From: Candidatus Methanoliparum thermophilum
Lineage (GTDB): Archaea; Halobacteriota; Methanoliparia; Methanoliparales; Methanoliparaceae
DNA length: 64,000 nucleotides
NCBI GenBank assembly: GCA_004212075.1
Contig: RXIF01000006.1
Location: 124,001-188,000 of the forward strand
Direction: 5' to 3'
The position numbers and the translations under genes were made by a program. Every line of letters starts with the position of its first letter. The stretch's first letter is position 1. Positions 46,165 through 55,550 of this stretch are shown here, one piece after another. The notes under the pieces were generated by a model. The model did not search any database. It saw only the letters and a program-made list of their open reading frames with translations, and was not told the DNA's origin.

Positions 46165-47077
46165 TTAATTACCATTCGATGCTATATTCTTATTCTGAAT
46201 AAACCGAGCAAGTAATGCAGTTATTAATGTGGTTACTATCATAACAACGGCACCGATGGATAAAAAGTCTGATGAGAGTGCTCCTATGCTTATTCTATAC
46301 CCTGCAACGATGATTGCCACCTATCCTTTTGGAGAAGGTAGATCCCTCTAGCGATTGCATTGTATATCGGTGCTTTTTTGATATATAATGGGACAAAACC
46401 ACCAAAGTAGATGCAAAAGATATCACTAATGCAATCGGAAGAATAGGCAAGATATTAGTGGGATCTACCATCATACCCATAGATACGAAGAATACCCCCA
46501 AAGAATAAGTTACTTAGCGGTTTTATATATAGAGAGACATCTGTATAATACTTTGTAGAAGCTATCATAGATCCTGCAAAGAATGCTCCCATATAATAAG
46601 AGAGGTTGAGCCAAGAGAATACAAATGCCAAGAGGAAGCACATACCTATTGAGAATAGTACTTCACTCCCAGGGGATACCATGTTAGTAACATTGTAGAT
46701 GTCGATACCAGCATAGCACCTAAAAAAGCCGCTGTCATCAAATTCCAGCCAAATAAAAGACCAAGCGATAATCCTACTATAAAAGATAATAGAGTACCAA
46801 GAATCAAAATGAGCGATGAGGTATATTTTACCTTCTTAAAGACGCTCAAATCCATCTATAGTCCTATGCTAAACATCAAAAAGACCGCCCAAGTTCAGCA
46901 AGATCTGCAATGTTTGCTGGATCGATGGATAATCCAGGAGTAAAAGGACCAAAAATGATACCTACAATAAACATTCTAAGAAATGGGGGAAAGTCTCAGT
47001 TTGTTGAATAATATACCGCCTATTTCTGCTGCTATTGTGATAACTGCAAGGTCCAAAAGAAGAGAATTGTATACCAT
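46165..47077 (-). pseudogene. Na+/H+ (CPA2/KefB-like) antiporter, multiple frameshifts
   Basis: Pieces in different frames read in order as one CPA2 exchanger: MVYNSLLLDLAVITIAAEIGGILFNKLRLSP, then RMFIVGIIFGPFTPGLSIDPANIADLAELG, FLMFSIGLDMDLSVFKKV, TAAFLGAMLVSTSTMLL, FSIGMCFLLAFVFSWLNLSYYMGAFFAGSMIAST and GVFFVSMGMMVDP. At least four frame changes separate them, so it is dead unless the sequence has errors. The remaining end reads ...TALLARFIQNKNIASNGN-stop at 46165. Confidence 0.82.
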
Positions 47078-47098
47078 TATCTTAAATGCTATCCTTTA

Positions 47099-48499
47099 TT
47101 AAATAAAATCAGATAACACTTTTTCTATTGAATTAGAATGTGTCTGAATACCCACAGTTTCGTAAGGATCTGCACCCATTGCCAAAGCTATTAATTGAGC
47201 ATGATTTAAATAAACCAACCCAAATTTTTCTTTGCTCTCTTCTTCTATCTTCTCTTGATTCCGATCAAAAGTTATTTGGCATCCAGGACATGCAGTTATC
47301 ACTACCTTGGCTCCAGCATCTCTAATCGATCTTAATTTTCTTTCTGCAATCTTTCTACTATCCCCTCTATTATTTAAGGTATGAGAAAAACCCATTCCAC
47401 AACACAGGTTCTTTTCAGAATAATCAACTGGAATGGCACCTGTAACAGATACGAGAGATTCGAGAGATCCGGGTATGGCAAGCTCTCTGAACATTTTAGT
47501 ATAATGGCAACCATAATGGACTGCAACATGTAGACCATCAAACCTGTTAACTATCTTCTTCTTTATTTTAGGGATTAAATAATAAAGAGTCTCAAATATG
47601 TGGTTTATATTTACATCACCCTTATATTTTAACCCCATCTCTTTCAAAATTTTATTGGACTCTTCTGCAGCTCCATCGTTCAACACTTTTTTACACTCAT
47701 TCAATACGCCATAAGAAGTAACACATGCCGTTGCAATGTTATTATACCCTTTTTCTTCTGCTATTGCGAAGTTTCTGGCATTGATATTGACTGTGGTCTC
47801 AAATGAAATGATACCAGAATAGTATCCAAAACCGGTACAGGTAGATTGGCAAGAATCATCTATATAATCCACACCTATCTTGTCAAGGATAAATCTGATC
47901 GATTCTGTAGCCCCAGGATAATGAGAGTCCATAAAACAACTTTTAAAAAAATAAATTTTATCTGTTTGTATCTTTTTTAAATATTGGACTTTGGCTTCTT
48001 CTCTCTTATTAAACTTTGTCTTTTTACTCATATCCACAATCTTCTGTATATCATTGATCGCGTCCTGTGGAATTATACGAGGAAGCTTAAGATTGAATTT
48101 TTTCACTTCTTGCCATGCTCTTTCATAACTACTTCCCCAATCCGGAAAATATTTAGGCTGAAGGATCTCTGGTGTTATACATAGACCTTTTTCATAAAAT
48201 GTCTTGTATATATCATGATCTTGGAAACCATTTATCTCTTCATTCATAATTTTTGCAATATTTGCTGGATTATTTTCTGATCTACATATATCTTTACATG
48301 AATAACAGTGAAAACATTTATCATAAGGATAATTTCTCTGATTTATACCGTTTAAGATTCTGTAAATCATTTCTCGAGGATTGTAGTCTGGATTAATAGA
48401 TGCAGCAGGGCATACTGCGGTACATGCGCCACACTGCATACAATATGAAAACTCTAAACGCGGATCCGATTTTAAATTATTCATTGTTGCTTGTACCAT
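47099..48499 (-). CDS. HdrC-HdrB fusion (heterodisulfide reductase-like Fe-S protein)
   Basis: 466-aa thiol/disulfide-type electron-transfer protein. The N-terminal HdrC part has two 4Fe-4S clusters: C20/C23/C26/C30 and C62/C65/C68/C72. Two HdrB CCG domains follow. The second is complete (C331, C366-C367, C404, C407: LCCGMG and CPGC). The first is degenerate: SCQSTCTG replaces CCG and ACVTS replaces CxxC. It is therefore likely to carry one non-cubane cluster, not two. No hdrA or hdrE gene adjoins; its partner and substrate are unknown. Confidence 0.85.
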   Translation of the reverse strand: MVQATMNNLKSDPRLEFSYCMQCGACTAVCPAASINPDYNPREMIYRILNGINQRNYPYDKCFHCYSCKDICRSENNPANIAKIMNEEINGFQDHDIYKTFYEKGLCITPEILQPKYFPDWGSSYERAWQEVKKFNLKLPRIIPQDAINDIQKIVDMSKKTKFNKREEAKVQYLKKIQTDKIYFFKSCFMDSHYPGATESIRFILDKIGVDYIDDSCQSTCTGFGYYSGIISFETTVNINARNFAIAEEKGYNNIATACVTSYGVLNECKKVLNDGAAEESNKILKEMGLKYKGDVNINHIFETLYYLIPKIKKKIVNRFDGLHVAVHYGCHYTKMFRELAIPGSLESLVSVTGAIPVDYSEKNLCCGMGFSHTLNNRGDSRKIAERKLRSIRDAGAKVVITACPGCQITFDRNQEKIEEESKEKFGLVYLNHAQLIALAMGADPYETVGIQTHSNSIEKVLSDFI

Positions 48500-48669
48500 A
48501 ATAAATTAATTAAGCACCCTTTCATATATATAGTTTCCTATTACAACACTATTTTATCCTTATTTTATAATTGTATGAATATTATTAACCTACAAAGGAT
48601 AATAATTTATACAATTTCTTTAAAACAGTAGGGTAAACCTACACTGTACAGTCCAGCCTTGTGCTGTTG

Positions 48670-48704
48670 CAAATCGAAGATTCGAAAAGAACCGAAAGGT
48701 TTTC
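48670..48704. repeat. decayed paired palindrome
   Basis: CAAATC-GAA-GATTCG (about 48670-48685) followed by GAAAAGAACC-GAA-AGGTTTTC (48684-48704). The AATC-GAA-GATT core and the tandem layout resemble the elements in cofE and iorA, but both stems are imperfect. It lies at the 3' end of the TctA-like gene. Confidence 0.35.
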
Positions 48705-49974
48705 AAAGTATGCCGAAATGCATCAAGATTACTGGGATGATAATACATGCCATGGCGTTTGTCTTCTTGACGTTCATCGATTGGATGATTAATCCGATGG
48801 ATATAGATAATATAAATAACAAAATTCCGTTTATTCCCGTAAAAAGGAAGATCATACCGCTTAAAAAGATTATAATGAAGTAGTTGAGCAAATTATAATT
48901 GATTTTTGTAAAAATGCTTGAAATAGAAGGGGATAAATAATATAAAAAGATAAAAGAGAGGATAGACACAATCACAGAAGATATCAATAGTAACAAGAAT
49001 TGGTCAAAAGAGATTAATCCTATCATATAATTCAAAGAGTTTATAGTACCACTCCTTGCTATTCCTAAGAGATAAAAGAAGAGGAGACAGTAGATCGCAT
49101 TGGCAGTATTGACGCTTGATAAAGAGATTATATAATCTTTATCTCCACCTTTTGTGAAGAGACTTGCAATGACTGTTGCAATACCAGAACTCATCCCAGG
49201 AAGCCAAGAGACTAAAGATCCCGATATGGTGCCTATGAACGAGTCTTTAAGTATCATACTCGGTTTGTGAGAGATCTCTCTAAAGGTTTGTTCAGGTATT
49301 TTTGGCTTTTTTTTAAGGCTAACTATGATAAGAGGAGTCCCAAATAACCCTGTCAGTAAAGGAAACAAAAAAGATGATGGTATGGGGATCAAAGGGATAA
49401 AAATATTCTGATATTTATATGCAAAAGTACCTAATAATCCAGAAAGGAGTATTGAGATCAATGCAAAGATCTTTTTTTTGTTTTTAGAGAAAGAAAACAT
49501 ACCTGATCCTGGTAACAGATCTTCTCGTTCAGTAAAGATCATAAATAGCAGTATCAAAACGAGTAAAAAAGGGGTTATCTCATCGACAGTTCTATATAAC
49601 ATTAAAAACAAGAGAGCGAAGATAGGCATAAGCAAAAACGATAAATGTATGGCTAAAGCGCTCCCAACCGCTGATAGTCTTATTACTTCGATGCTCCTCC
49701 CCTCTAAGAGTAATTTGTGTGAAGGAAGAACGGCTATGGCTGTCTCTTCGTCTGGTGCTCCTATAAAAACAGATGGGATTATATTAATGAAAGTGTTTGT
49801 TATGTAGCTGGAGAATAGAATTATTGCCGTGTAAAAAGTAGGTATTGGAAAAAGAGGGGAAAGACTTGAGAGAACCAGTGCGATACTATTTACGTGGATT
49901 CCTGGAAGCAATCCGGTAAATATTCCAAGTAGAAAACCTATCAAAATAGATATTAATAATAGGATGATATCCAC
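48703..49974 (-). CDS. TctA/DUF112-like polytopic membrane protein
   Basis: 423 aa with about 10-12 transmembrane helices. The N-terminal GFLLGIFTGLLPGIHVNSIALVL and the internal FIGTISGSLVSWLPGMSSGIATVIAS are the two inverted LPG repeats of the tripartite tricarboxylate transporter large subunit fold. Archaeal stand-alone members (COG1784) have no TctB/TctC partners, as here. Likely a carboxylate or other small-molecule carrier; substrate unknown. Divergent from endA with only 47 bp to its preferred start. Confidence 0.8.
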   Translation of the reverse strand: MDIILLLISILIGFLLGIFTGLLPGIHVNSIALVLSSLSPLFPIPTFYTAIILFSSYITNTFINIIPSVFIGAPDEETAIAVLPSHKLLLEGRSIEVIRLSAVGSALAIHLSFLLMPIFALLFLMLYRTVDEITPFLLVLILLFMIFTEREDLLPGSGMFSFSKNKKKIFALISILLSGLLGTFAYKYQNIFIPLIPIPSSFLFPLLTGLFGTPLIIVSLKKKPKIPEQTFREISHKPSMILKDSFIGTISGSLVSWLPGMSSGIATVIASLFTKGGDKDYIISLSSVNTANAIYCLLFFYLLGIARSGTINSLNYMIGLISFDQFLLLLISSVIVSILSFIFLYYLSPSISSIFTKINYNLLNYFIIIFLSGMIFLFTGINGILLFILSISIGLIIQSMNVKKTNAMACIIIPVILMHFGIL

Positions 49975-50021
49975 ATTTTATGCCTGATCTCTTTTTATTT
50001 ATAATAATATTTATACAATAT

Positions 50022-51065
50022 ATGGTTGCAGTAATAGATAATAATGGAAAGATAACAGTGAAAGATAGTGGGAAAACCATCCTATCATCCCCAGTAGAGG
50101 TATTGTTCTTGATGGAGAAAGAGAGATTAGAAGTTTTTTCGGCAGACGGTAATAGTCTATCTAAGAAAAATTTTTTAACTATTGCGTCTAAATTCGATAA
50201 AAAATTCGAGATAAAGTTTATCGTTTATAAAGACCTAAGAGAGCGGGGATATAGGATAAAAACAGGAGTGATGGGACTTAGGTTATACCCAAGAGGAAAA
50301 AAGCCTGGAGAGAGTGAGTCTACTCATTACATAATCACTATATCGGAAAGGGACGTGTTATCGGTAAAATATATAAAAGAGCAAGTAAATTTAGCCAGAA
50401 ATTTAAGAAAAAAACTAATAATAGGCGTGGTTGATGAAGATGGGGAGGTGACGTACTACAATATCAAAGAGATAGAGTTTGATACAAAACCATCAAAAAA
50501 AAATAGACCGAAAAAACCGTATCATGCTGATTTTTTAGAAGAGAATGTTTTTATATGGGATAAAGATGCGGTAGATGATCTCTTCTTGGAAGAATATTAT
50601 GGGAAGCAATTTTTAGGTGATAGTCTACAATTGTCATTGACCGAGGCAGCGTATCTATCTGAACAAGGGATAATAGATCTGTACAAAGATAACGTTAAAT
50701 TAACTCTTGATGATTTTATAGATTTATGCACAAGAAAGGTCGAGAATTTTTATAATATATTCTTAGTATACAGAGATCTTAAAGAGAAAGGGTTGACTCT
50801 TAAAACGGGCTACAAATTTGGTATCGATTTTAGAGTATATGATAATAAAGATCTATCTTGGGCCACAGATCGAGTATCCACAACCAAGATTGAACATTCA
50901 AAATATCTTTTACAGGTCTTTCATATTTCATATGCATTTAAGATACCTGATATGGCAAGATCGGTTAGAATGGCTAATAGCGTAAGAAAGAGGATGATAT
51001 TTGCTGGTGTTGATACAGCGACAGGAAATATATCTTATATCAATATAAGCTGGACAAAACTTTGA
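50022..51065 (+). CDS. endA: tRNA-splicing endonuclease, tandem-repeat (alpha2) form
   Basis: Cuts bulge-helix-bulge introns from pre-tRNA. 347 aa in two endonuclease-like repeats, the Archaeoglobus-type homodimeric form. The second repeat holds the probable catalytic residues: GYKFGIDFRVY (Tyr), KIEHSKYLLQVF (His) and VRKRMIFAG (Lys). The first repeat retains parallel positions (LRLYPRG, STHYIITIS, LRKKLIIGV). The frame opens at 49980 but MVAVIDNNGKIT at 50022 is the likelier start. Confidence 0.92.
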   Translation: MVAVIDNNGKITVKDSGKTILSSPVEVLFLMEKERLEVFSADGNSLSKKNFLTIASKFDKKFEIKFIVYKDLRERGYRIKTGVMGLRLYPRGKKPGESESTHYIITISERDVLSVKYIKEQVNLARNLRKKLIIGVVDEDGEVTYYNIKEIEFDTKPSKKNRPKKPYHADFLEENVFIWDKDAVDDLFLEEYYGKQFLGDSLQLSLTEAAYLSEQGIIDLYKDNVKLTLDDFIDLCTRKVENFYNIFLVYRDLKEKGLTLKTGYKFGIDFRVYDNKDLSWATDRVSTTKIEHSKYLLQVFHISYAFKIPDMARSVRMANSVRKRMIFAGVDTATGNISYINISWTKL

Positions 51066-51076
51066 CGCAATGATTA

Positions 51077-51748
51077 TCACATCAATACTCTTCCAGTCTG
51101 CATATACCATAGGTAGAGGTCCAACTCACCAAGACTTAGTCTTACGATATCAGATATATCTTCTAATATAGATTCTAAACCTAAATAACTTTTTCGTGTA
51201 AGACTTTTTGGAATCGATTCTATGATATTATAACTATTCAATACTCGTAAGATATGCCTATCGAGGATAGCAAGATTCATATAACCGACATTTCTTAAAA
51301 AATGGCTTGATTCTTTATATCCGATACCTTTAATATTTGATACTAGCCATTCCCTTGCCTCTTTTTTGTCTTCATACCCAATTAACAGATCTTTGATTTT
51401 TTTATACCGCCTAGCCTCAACTATATATTCTGCCCGTTTGTTATAAAATCTATGCCCTTCCTCCTTTAAAATCCTTTTTAAATCGTTTAAAGAGAGATTT
51501 AAGAATCCATCAGCCCCAATCTTGTTCTTTATTTTGATACCAAGCGATGCAGAAGAGTTTGCAGTCAAAATACAAAAACATAATTCTGAAAACCAACATT
51601 CGTTATCTTTTTTCTGGTTCTTTTTAAATAGATCTACCCTTGAATTGACTAAACTTACAACTTTGTTATCTCTCTTTAATCTATATATATTATCGATCAA
51701 TCCGTTTTTATTCAGTTTTATAGCCAAATTCTGCCTCCACTGCTTCAC
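51077..51748 (-). CDS. ogg2: 8-oxoguanine DNA glycosylase/AP lyase (Ogg2 type)
   Basis: Base-excision repair enzyme of the helix-hairpin-helix GPD family. 223 aa: ELCFCILTANSSASLGIKIKNKIG, HRFYNKRAEYIVEARR, then the hairpin with catalytic lysine and aspartate IKGIGYKESSHFLRNVGYMNLAILDRHILRVL. The N-terminus overlaps the upstream DUF166 gene by up to 41 bp; a later start within the overlap is possible. Confidence 0.9.
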   Translation of the reverse strand: MKQWRQNLAIKLNKNGLIDNIYRLKRDNKVVSLVNSRVDLFKKNQKKDNECWFSELCFCILTANSSASLGIKIKNKIGADGFLNLSLNDLKRILKEEGHRFYNKRAEYIVEARRYKKIKDLLIGYEDKKEAREWLVSNIKGIGYKESSHFLRNVGYMNLAILDRHILRVLNSYNIIESIPKSLTRKSYLGLESILEDISDIVRLSLGELDLYLWYMQTGRVLM

Positions 51749-52472
51749 GTATTATATACCCTGCCTTATGCAAGATCGTATCACCGAGTTCTATATCTCT
51801 ATCCATACTTGCAGTGCATGGATAAGAATGATGCGCTTCGGATATTATTCCCCTGATCTCATCTTTATTGAGTCTTACACCCTCTAATTTTCTAGCTACA
51901 AACCAAGTAGAGCCACAAGGAGCACTTTGATCTACAGATACTCTTACAATAATATCCTTCATAGTCTTTATTTTAACTATCGGCATTCCTATCTTGAATT
52001 CATCGATAAATTCTTTTATTACCCCTTTACTTGATGTCAAACTGCAAAAAGGTTTTGGAAAAGATGTCTCGATATTTAATCCCTTACAGATAGTCTCAAT
52101 TTGTTTTTTAAGGCCTAATGAAATATCATGAGGATCTTCTATAGGAAAAATTAGCCCTTTTATTCCAATGTCTTTAAGTTTATATGGCAATTCTAACAGG
52201 ATATCTTGATGTATTCCATGTATTATAGCAATATCTGCTGATGGAATATCTTTTGGAATATGTTCTTCAGGATTTTCTATAAATAAAGGAAACGATTCTA
52301 TACTTTTAAATCGTATTACAGATGTAATATTTTTAGAATAATCATATTTGCCATATCTACAGTCTATACAAGAGATACAAGATGTACAAAAATCTTTATA
52401 ATTAAGGAGATTACCAACTATTCTTTCTCCAAAATTACTTCCGTATATAATTAATAAATTCAAAAGGCTCAT
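51708..52472 (-). CDS. DUF166 family protein
   Basis: 254-aa archaeal protein of the DUF166 family, sometimes labelled thymidylate synthase without firm basis. A cysteine cluster CTSCISCIDC (about 29-38) follows an N-terminal nucleotide-like strand LLIIYGSNFGERI. Near the C-terminus the block VDQSAPCGSTWFVARKLEGV...EAHHSYPCTASM is the most conserved part of the family. Cluster or metal binding is likely; activity unknown. Overlaps ogg2 downstream. Confidence 0.78.
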   Translation of the reverse strand: MSLLNLLIIYGSNFGERIVGNLLNYKDFCTSCISCIDCRYGKYDYSKNITSVIRFKSIESFPLFIENPEEHIPKDIPSADIAIIHGIHQDILLELPYKLKDIGIKGLIFPIEDPHDISLGLKKQIETICKGLNIETSFPKPFCSLTSSKGVIKEFIDEFKIGMPIVKIKTMKDIIVRVSVDQSAPCGSTWFVARKLEGVRLNKDEIRGIISEAHHSYPCTASMDRDIELGDTILHKAGYIIREAVEAEFGYKTE

Positions 52473-52530
52473 TTATTAAATATCTAATCATTTATAATAC
52501 TAATTGATAATATTTTTGAGAGAGAGTTAT

Positions 52531-53412
52531 ATGTTTGAACGATCGATACATTTATTAAAAGGATTCTGGAGACTGACCAGATTAGAACATGGCATAATCT
52601 TGATAATTGCCGTATTTATCGGAGCAATCATTACGTCCAAGAATCTTGTCCCGTTAGATACATTTATTTATGCATCTTTATCTGTATTATGTATTGAGGT
52701 AGGGACATTTGCTTTAAACGATTATTTCGATCTAGATGTAGACATTAAGAACAAAAGGATAGATCGACCGCTTGTTAGTGGTGACTTAAAACCACGTACC
52801 GCTTTTTATTTATCCTGTTTCTCAATTCCGTTAGGAGTGTTTTTTTCTATCTTTTTAAATTGGATTTGTTTTCTTATAGCAATGGTAAATGCTATAATCT
52901 CTGTTTTTTATGATTTTAAGTTTAAAAAGTTTAAATTTGTTGGAAATTTTTATATCGCATTTACAATGGCAATCCCTTTTATATTTGGTAGTGCAATGAT
53001 AACTACTGAGATACCTGCCATAATTTATTTTATATCGTTAATCGCATTTCTTTCCGGTATTGGAAGGGAAATAATGAAAGATGTGATGGATATAGAAGGA
53101 GATATATTACGAGATACCCGATCTTTTCCTATGATAATCGGTAAAAAAAGATCCATAAAATTGTCCGTTCTGTTCTATCTGGCTGCAGTAATACTCAGCT
53201 TGGTACCATTTATAGTGAATATAGATGAAGTTTTTTTCAATAATCTTGGATACCTGATTATAGTTGCGATATCCGACACTTTATTTATCTACATCTCTCT
53301 AAGAATGCTTTTTAAACCAGATTTCAAAAATCTGGAATTTGAGCGGAGATATTCGCTTGTTGCTATGTCTATCGGACTTTTAGCCTTCTTAGTAGGGCCA
53401 TTTCTTGGATAA
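52531..53412 (+). CDS. UbiA-family prenyltransferase (digeranylgeranylglyceryl phosphate synthase-like)
   Basis: Membrane prenyltransferase, about 293 aa and 8-9 helices. The two Mg-diphosphate motifs are NDYFDLDVDIKNKRIDRP (about 64-81) and KDVMDIEGDILRDTRSFP (about 185-202), a pattern typical of archaeal DGGGP synthase, which adds the second geranylgeranyl chain to membrane lipids. ATG at 52531 chosen over the TTG at 52504. The cytoplasmic C-terminal loop KPDFKNLEF is encoded by a perfect 8-3-8 palindrome (53317-53335). Confidence 0.85.
   Translation: MFERSIHLLKGFWRLTRLEHGIILIIAVFIGAIITSKNLVPLDTFIYASLSVLCIEVGTFALNDYFDLDVDIKNKRIDRPLVSGDLKPRTAFYLSCFSIPLGVFFSIFLNWICFLIAMVNAIISVFYDFKFKKFKFVGNFYIAFTMAIPFIFGSAMITTEIPAIIYFISLIAFLSGIGREIMKDVMDIEGDILRDTRSFPMIIGKKRSIKLSVLFYLAAVILSLVPFIVNIDEVFFNNLGYLIIVAISDTLFIYISLRMLFKPDFKNLEFERRYSLVAMSIGLLAFLVGPFLG
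53317..53335. repeat. 19-bp 8-3-8 palindrome within the UbiA-type gene
   Basis: CCAGATTT-CAA-AAATCTGG, a perfect stem of 8 and loop of 3, the same geometry as the hairpins in cofE and iorA, translated in frame. A weaker AGCG...CGCT pair follows. Membership of the same family is uncertain because the arm sequence differs. Confidence 0.35.
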
Positions 53413-53688
53413 ATTTTTTAATTAATCTAAAATAAAAAAAGAGAATTAACCATAATAGGATTATAATACATAAAATAAAACAAATATATGGAAAATTGAT
53501 GATCGAACGACCTTTGTTTTTTTATAAAGGCACTATCGATTTTTCTAGTGATTTTCAACTTTTTCACATTTTTCAATAGCCATTTTTTGCATGTTAGAAG
53601 ATTTTAAAAGAGAATGTGCTTCAATAACATTTAGAGCTAGGTTTTTTCAGGTTGTTTGAGCATTTTAGATTTGTATTTCATCTCCCGT
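53413..53688. other. intergenic region, no gene seen
   Basis: 276 bp between two convergent units. It contains a CACTA...TAGTG hairpin near 53530-53550 with flanking T/A runs that could terminate either transcript. The base composition shifts here: the sequence to the right looks richer in G and C than that to the left. Confidence 0.35.
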
Positions 53689-54242
53689 TCAGAGCATTGT
53701 CACCAGAAGATCAAATACATATCCTGCTATAATCGCGATGCAAAAAATCGTGATAACATATGCAGCCAGAAACTTCTTTTTAAACATCGCGGAAAGGAGA
53801 GACACTTCCGGGACGCTCGCCCCAGCACCGCCTATAACGAGAGCCATTACGGCACCGGTGCTTAAACCCTTCTCTATCAGCGCAAAACCGATTGGAATGA
53901 GCGTCTCTGCCCGTATATACATCGGAACACCGATAACAGCAGCAATTGGAACGACAAATGGATTATCCGCACCAGCAAACCCGGCAAGAAATCCTTCTGG
54001 AACGAATCCATAGATGAAGGCACCGATCCCGGCACCGATGAGAAGGTATGGAATCAGTTGTTTGAAGAGCGACCATGCGAATCCTGCTCCAAGCTTTTCT
54101 TTATCCGCTCTGCGGGAAGATACTCCTGAATCATCCCGACGATAAATGTTATAACGATGAACAGAATCGTCAATTCTGCTGCTATCTGAATAAAGAACCA
54201 GCCAGCAGTGGTTAAATTCTCTACAAACGTCGTATTACTCAC
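53689..54242 (-). pseudogene. COG0701-type permease with internal deletion and frameshift
   Basis: Membrane permease of the family containing ArsP and other metal/metalloid exporters. The N-terminal 45 residues (FVENLTTAGWFFIQIAAELTILFIVITFIVGMIQEYLPAERIKKS) run directly, through a frame change near 54095, into the second half (LGAGFAWSLFKQLIPYLLIGAGIGAFIYGFVPEGFLAGF...GVPMYIRAETLIPIGFALI). The central helices with the family FCSCS motif are absent. It overlaps the ArsR-type regulator upstream, so an expelled-metal operon existed. Confidence 0.8.
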
Positions 54243-54471
54243 CCACCAACAACTTCACCTGGTTTATTATCTCGATTACCGCCCCCTCAGATAACCGATA
54301 ATACGACCACTTTCCATCCTTCCGCTCCTTTACCAACCCGGCATCCTTTAAAATGGAGAGGTGATGAGATATAGAAGATTGGGGCCTGTTCAATGCGATC
54401 ATTATCTCGCAAACGCAGTGCTCCCCCTCTCTCAAAAACTTCAGGATCGCAAGGCGACACGGGTCCCCCAT
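54235..54471 (-). CDS. ArsR-family winged-helix repressor
   Basis: Metal- or stress-sensing repressor, 78 aa or slightly longer. DPCRLAILKFLREGEHCVCEIMIALNRPQSSISHHLSILKDAGLVKERKDGKWSYYRL is the full ArsR winged helix, with CVCE at the ArsR-type metal-site position in helix 3. The ATG (54471) is 17 nt from the only GGAGG; an in-frame ATT at 54483 is 5 nt from it and would add the usual ILKTMGDP start. Its stop overlaps the permease remnant. Confidence 0.88.
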   Translation of the reverse strand: MGDPCRLAILKFLREGEHCVCEIMIALNRPQSSISHHLSILKDAGLVKERKDGKWSYYRLSEGAVIEIINQVKLLVGE

Positions 54472-54538
54472 CGTCTTTAAAATATTGACCTCCGCATGCT
54501 AAAAATTATAAGAAGAATCGCAGACTTTCAATTTTCCG

Positions 54539-54922
54539 ATGGTGCTGGGGATACTCTTCCCGGATGAGACAAAGATCGTATTTTCCACGAACGGGAAACC
54601 GAGACAGATGCTCTTAAATGACAGAAGAGTGGCAACACTCAGACCAAAGGATGGATTTTTAACGCTTGGCATATTAGGGGCGGAATCATTGAGGAAAAAT
54701 TTTCCTTACCCGAGATTCAGGGTGTGCGTGATGAGTGATGTCTCGGAATTCATCGCGGAAGGTAGAAATGTCTTTGCCAAACACGTCATAGAAGTGGATG
54801 AGAGGATACAGGCGGGAAACGAGGTGATCGTTGTTAATAAGGATGATGAGCTCTTGGGAACTGGGAGATCCATATTGAGTGGAAATGAGATGCTCTTATT
54901 TGAGAGGGGGTATAGCAGTTAA
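54539..54922 (+). CDS. PUA-domain RNA-binding protein
   Basis: 127 aa. The C-terminal half is a PUA domain (VFAKHVIEVDERIQAGNEVIVVNKDDELLGTGRSILSGNEML, about 77-118), preceded by a small alpha/beta domain with a TLGILGAESL segment, as in the C-terminal part of archaeal tRNA-guanine transglycosylase-like proteins. No catalytic domain. Probably tRNA or rRNA binding; role unknown. Convergent and divergent neighbours leave it monocistronic. Confidence 0.75.
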   Translation: MVLGILFPDETKIVFSTNGKPRQMLLNDRRVATLRPKDGFLTLGILGAESLRKNFPYPRFRVCVMSDVSEFIAEGRNVFAKHVIEVDERIQAGNEVIVVNKDDELLGTGRSILSGNEMLLFERGYSS

Positions 54923-55070
54923 GATCAGGCATGGGAACGAAGCTTCAGAGGATTGATTTTACATCTTACATATCCCTATTCTACAGATCAAAATAATTTA
55001 GAAAACAAAATATCTGAATATTCCTCAGAGCGTCCTTCTCCTCAATCTGTATCATAAAAAGAGAAAAAGA

Positions 55071-55550
55071 TTAGGCGGGAACCACGTACGTATCCGCTAT
55101 CTTGTCGTGCCATCCCTGGTTGTCCTTATCAATCACGATCCAAAGGTAGCCTATACCTATCACCAAAGCCGAAATCATCATTCCCACATATCTTAAAAGT
55201 CCTCGTGTATATCCTATTGGATAGGTGCCGTCCGTTCTTGTGAGTTTTATCTTCATCGCCATCATGCCCAACGTCTGTCCCCTGCCGAATAAATATGTGA
55301 AATATGCTGCGGATATTATGACATTCATCACACTGGTCAGACTTAAGACGAATCCGACTATCCCCAGTATTATCGCGTCTATTAGGTATGATACAAATCT
55401 CTTACCGACGCCCGCCTTCTCAATGATTCCTTCTTCGAAAATATCTGTTATTATCTTAACTCTAACCCCACATTTTGGGCATATCTCAGCGTTTTTATCT
55501 ATTTCCGCACCGCAGTTCGAGCAAAATTTGTTTCTTCTTTCTTCCACCAT
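55071..55550 (-). CDS. zinc-ribbon plus RDD-family membrane protein
   Basis: 159 aa. The N-terminal zinc ribbon is CSNCGAEIDKNAEICPKCG (about 9-27), followed by an RDD domain: GKRFVSYLIDAIILGIVGFVL (about 49-69), then GRGQTLGMMAMKIKLTRTDG and a final helix ending WHDKIADTYVV. RDD proteins have been linked to ion exchange, but this one is uncharacterised. Confidence 0.82.
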   Translation of the reverse strand: MVEERRNKFCSNCGAEIDKNAEICPKCGVRVKIITDIFEEGIIEKAGVGKRFVSYLIDAIILGIVGFVLSLTSVMNVIISAAYFTYLFGRGQTLGMMAMKIKLTRTDGTYPIGYTRGLLRYVGMMISALVIGIGYLWIVIDKDNQGWHDKIADTYVVPA

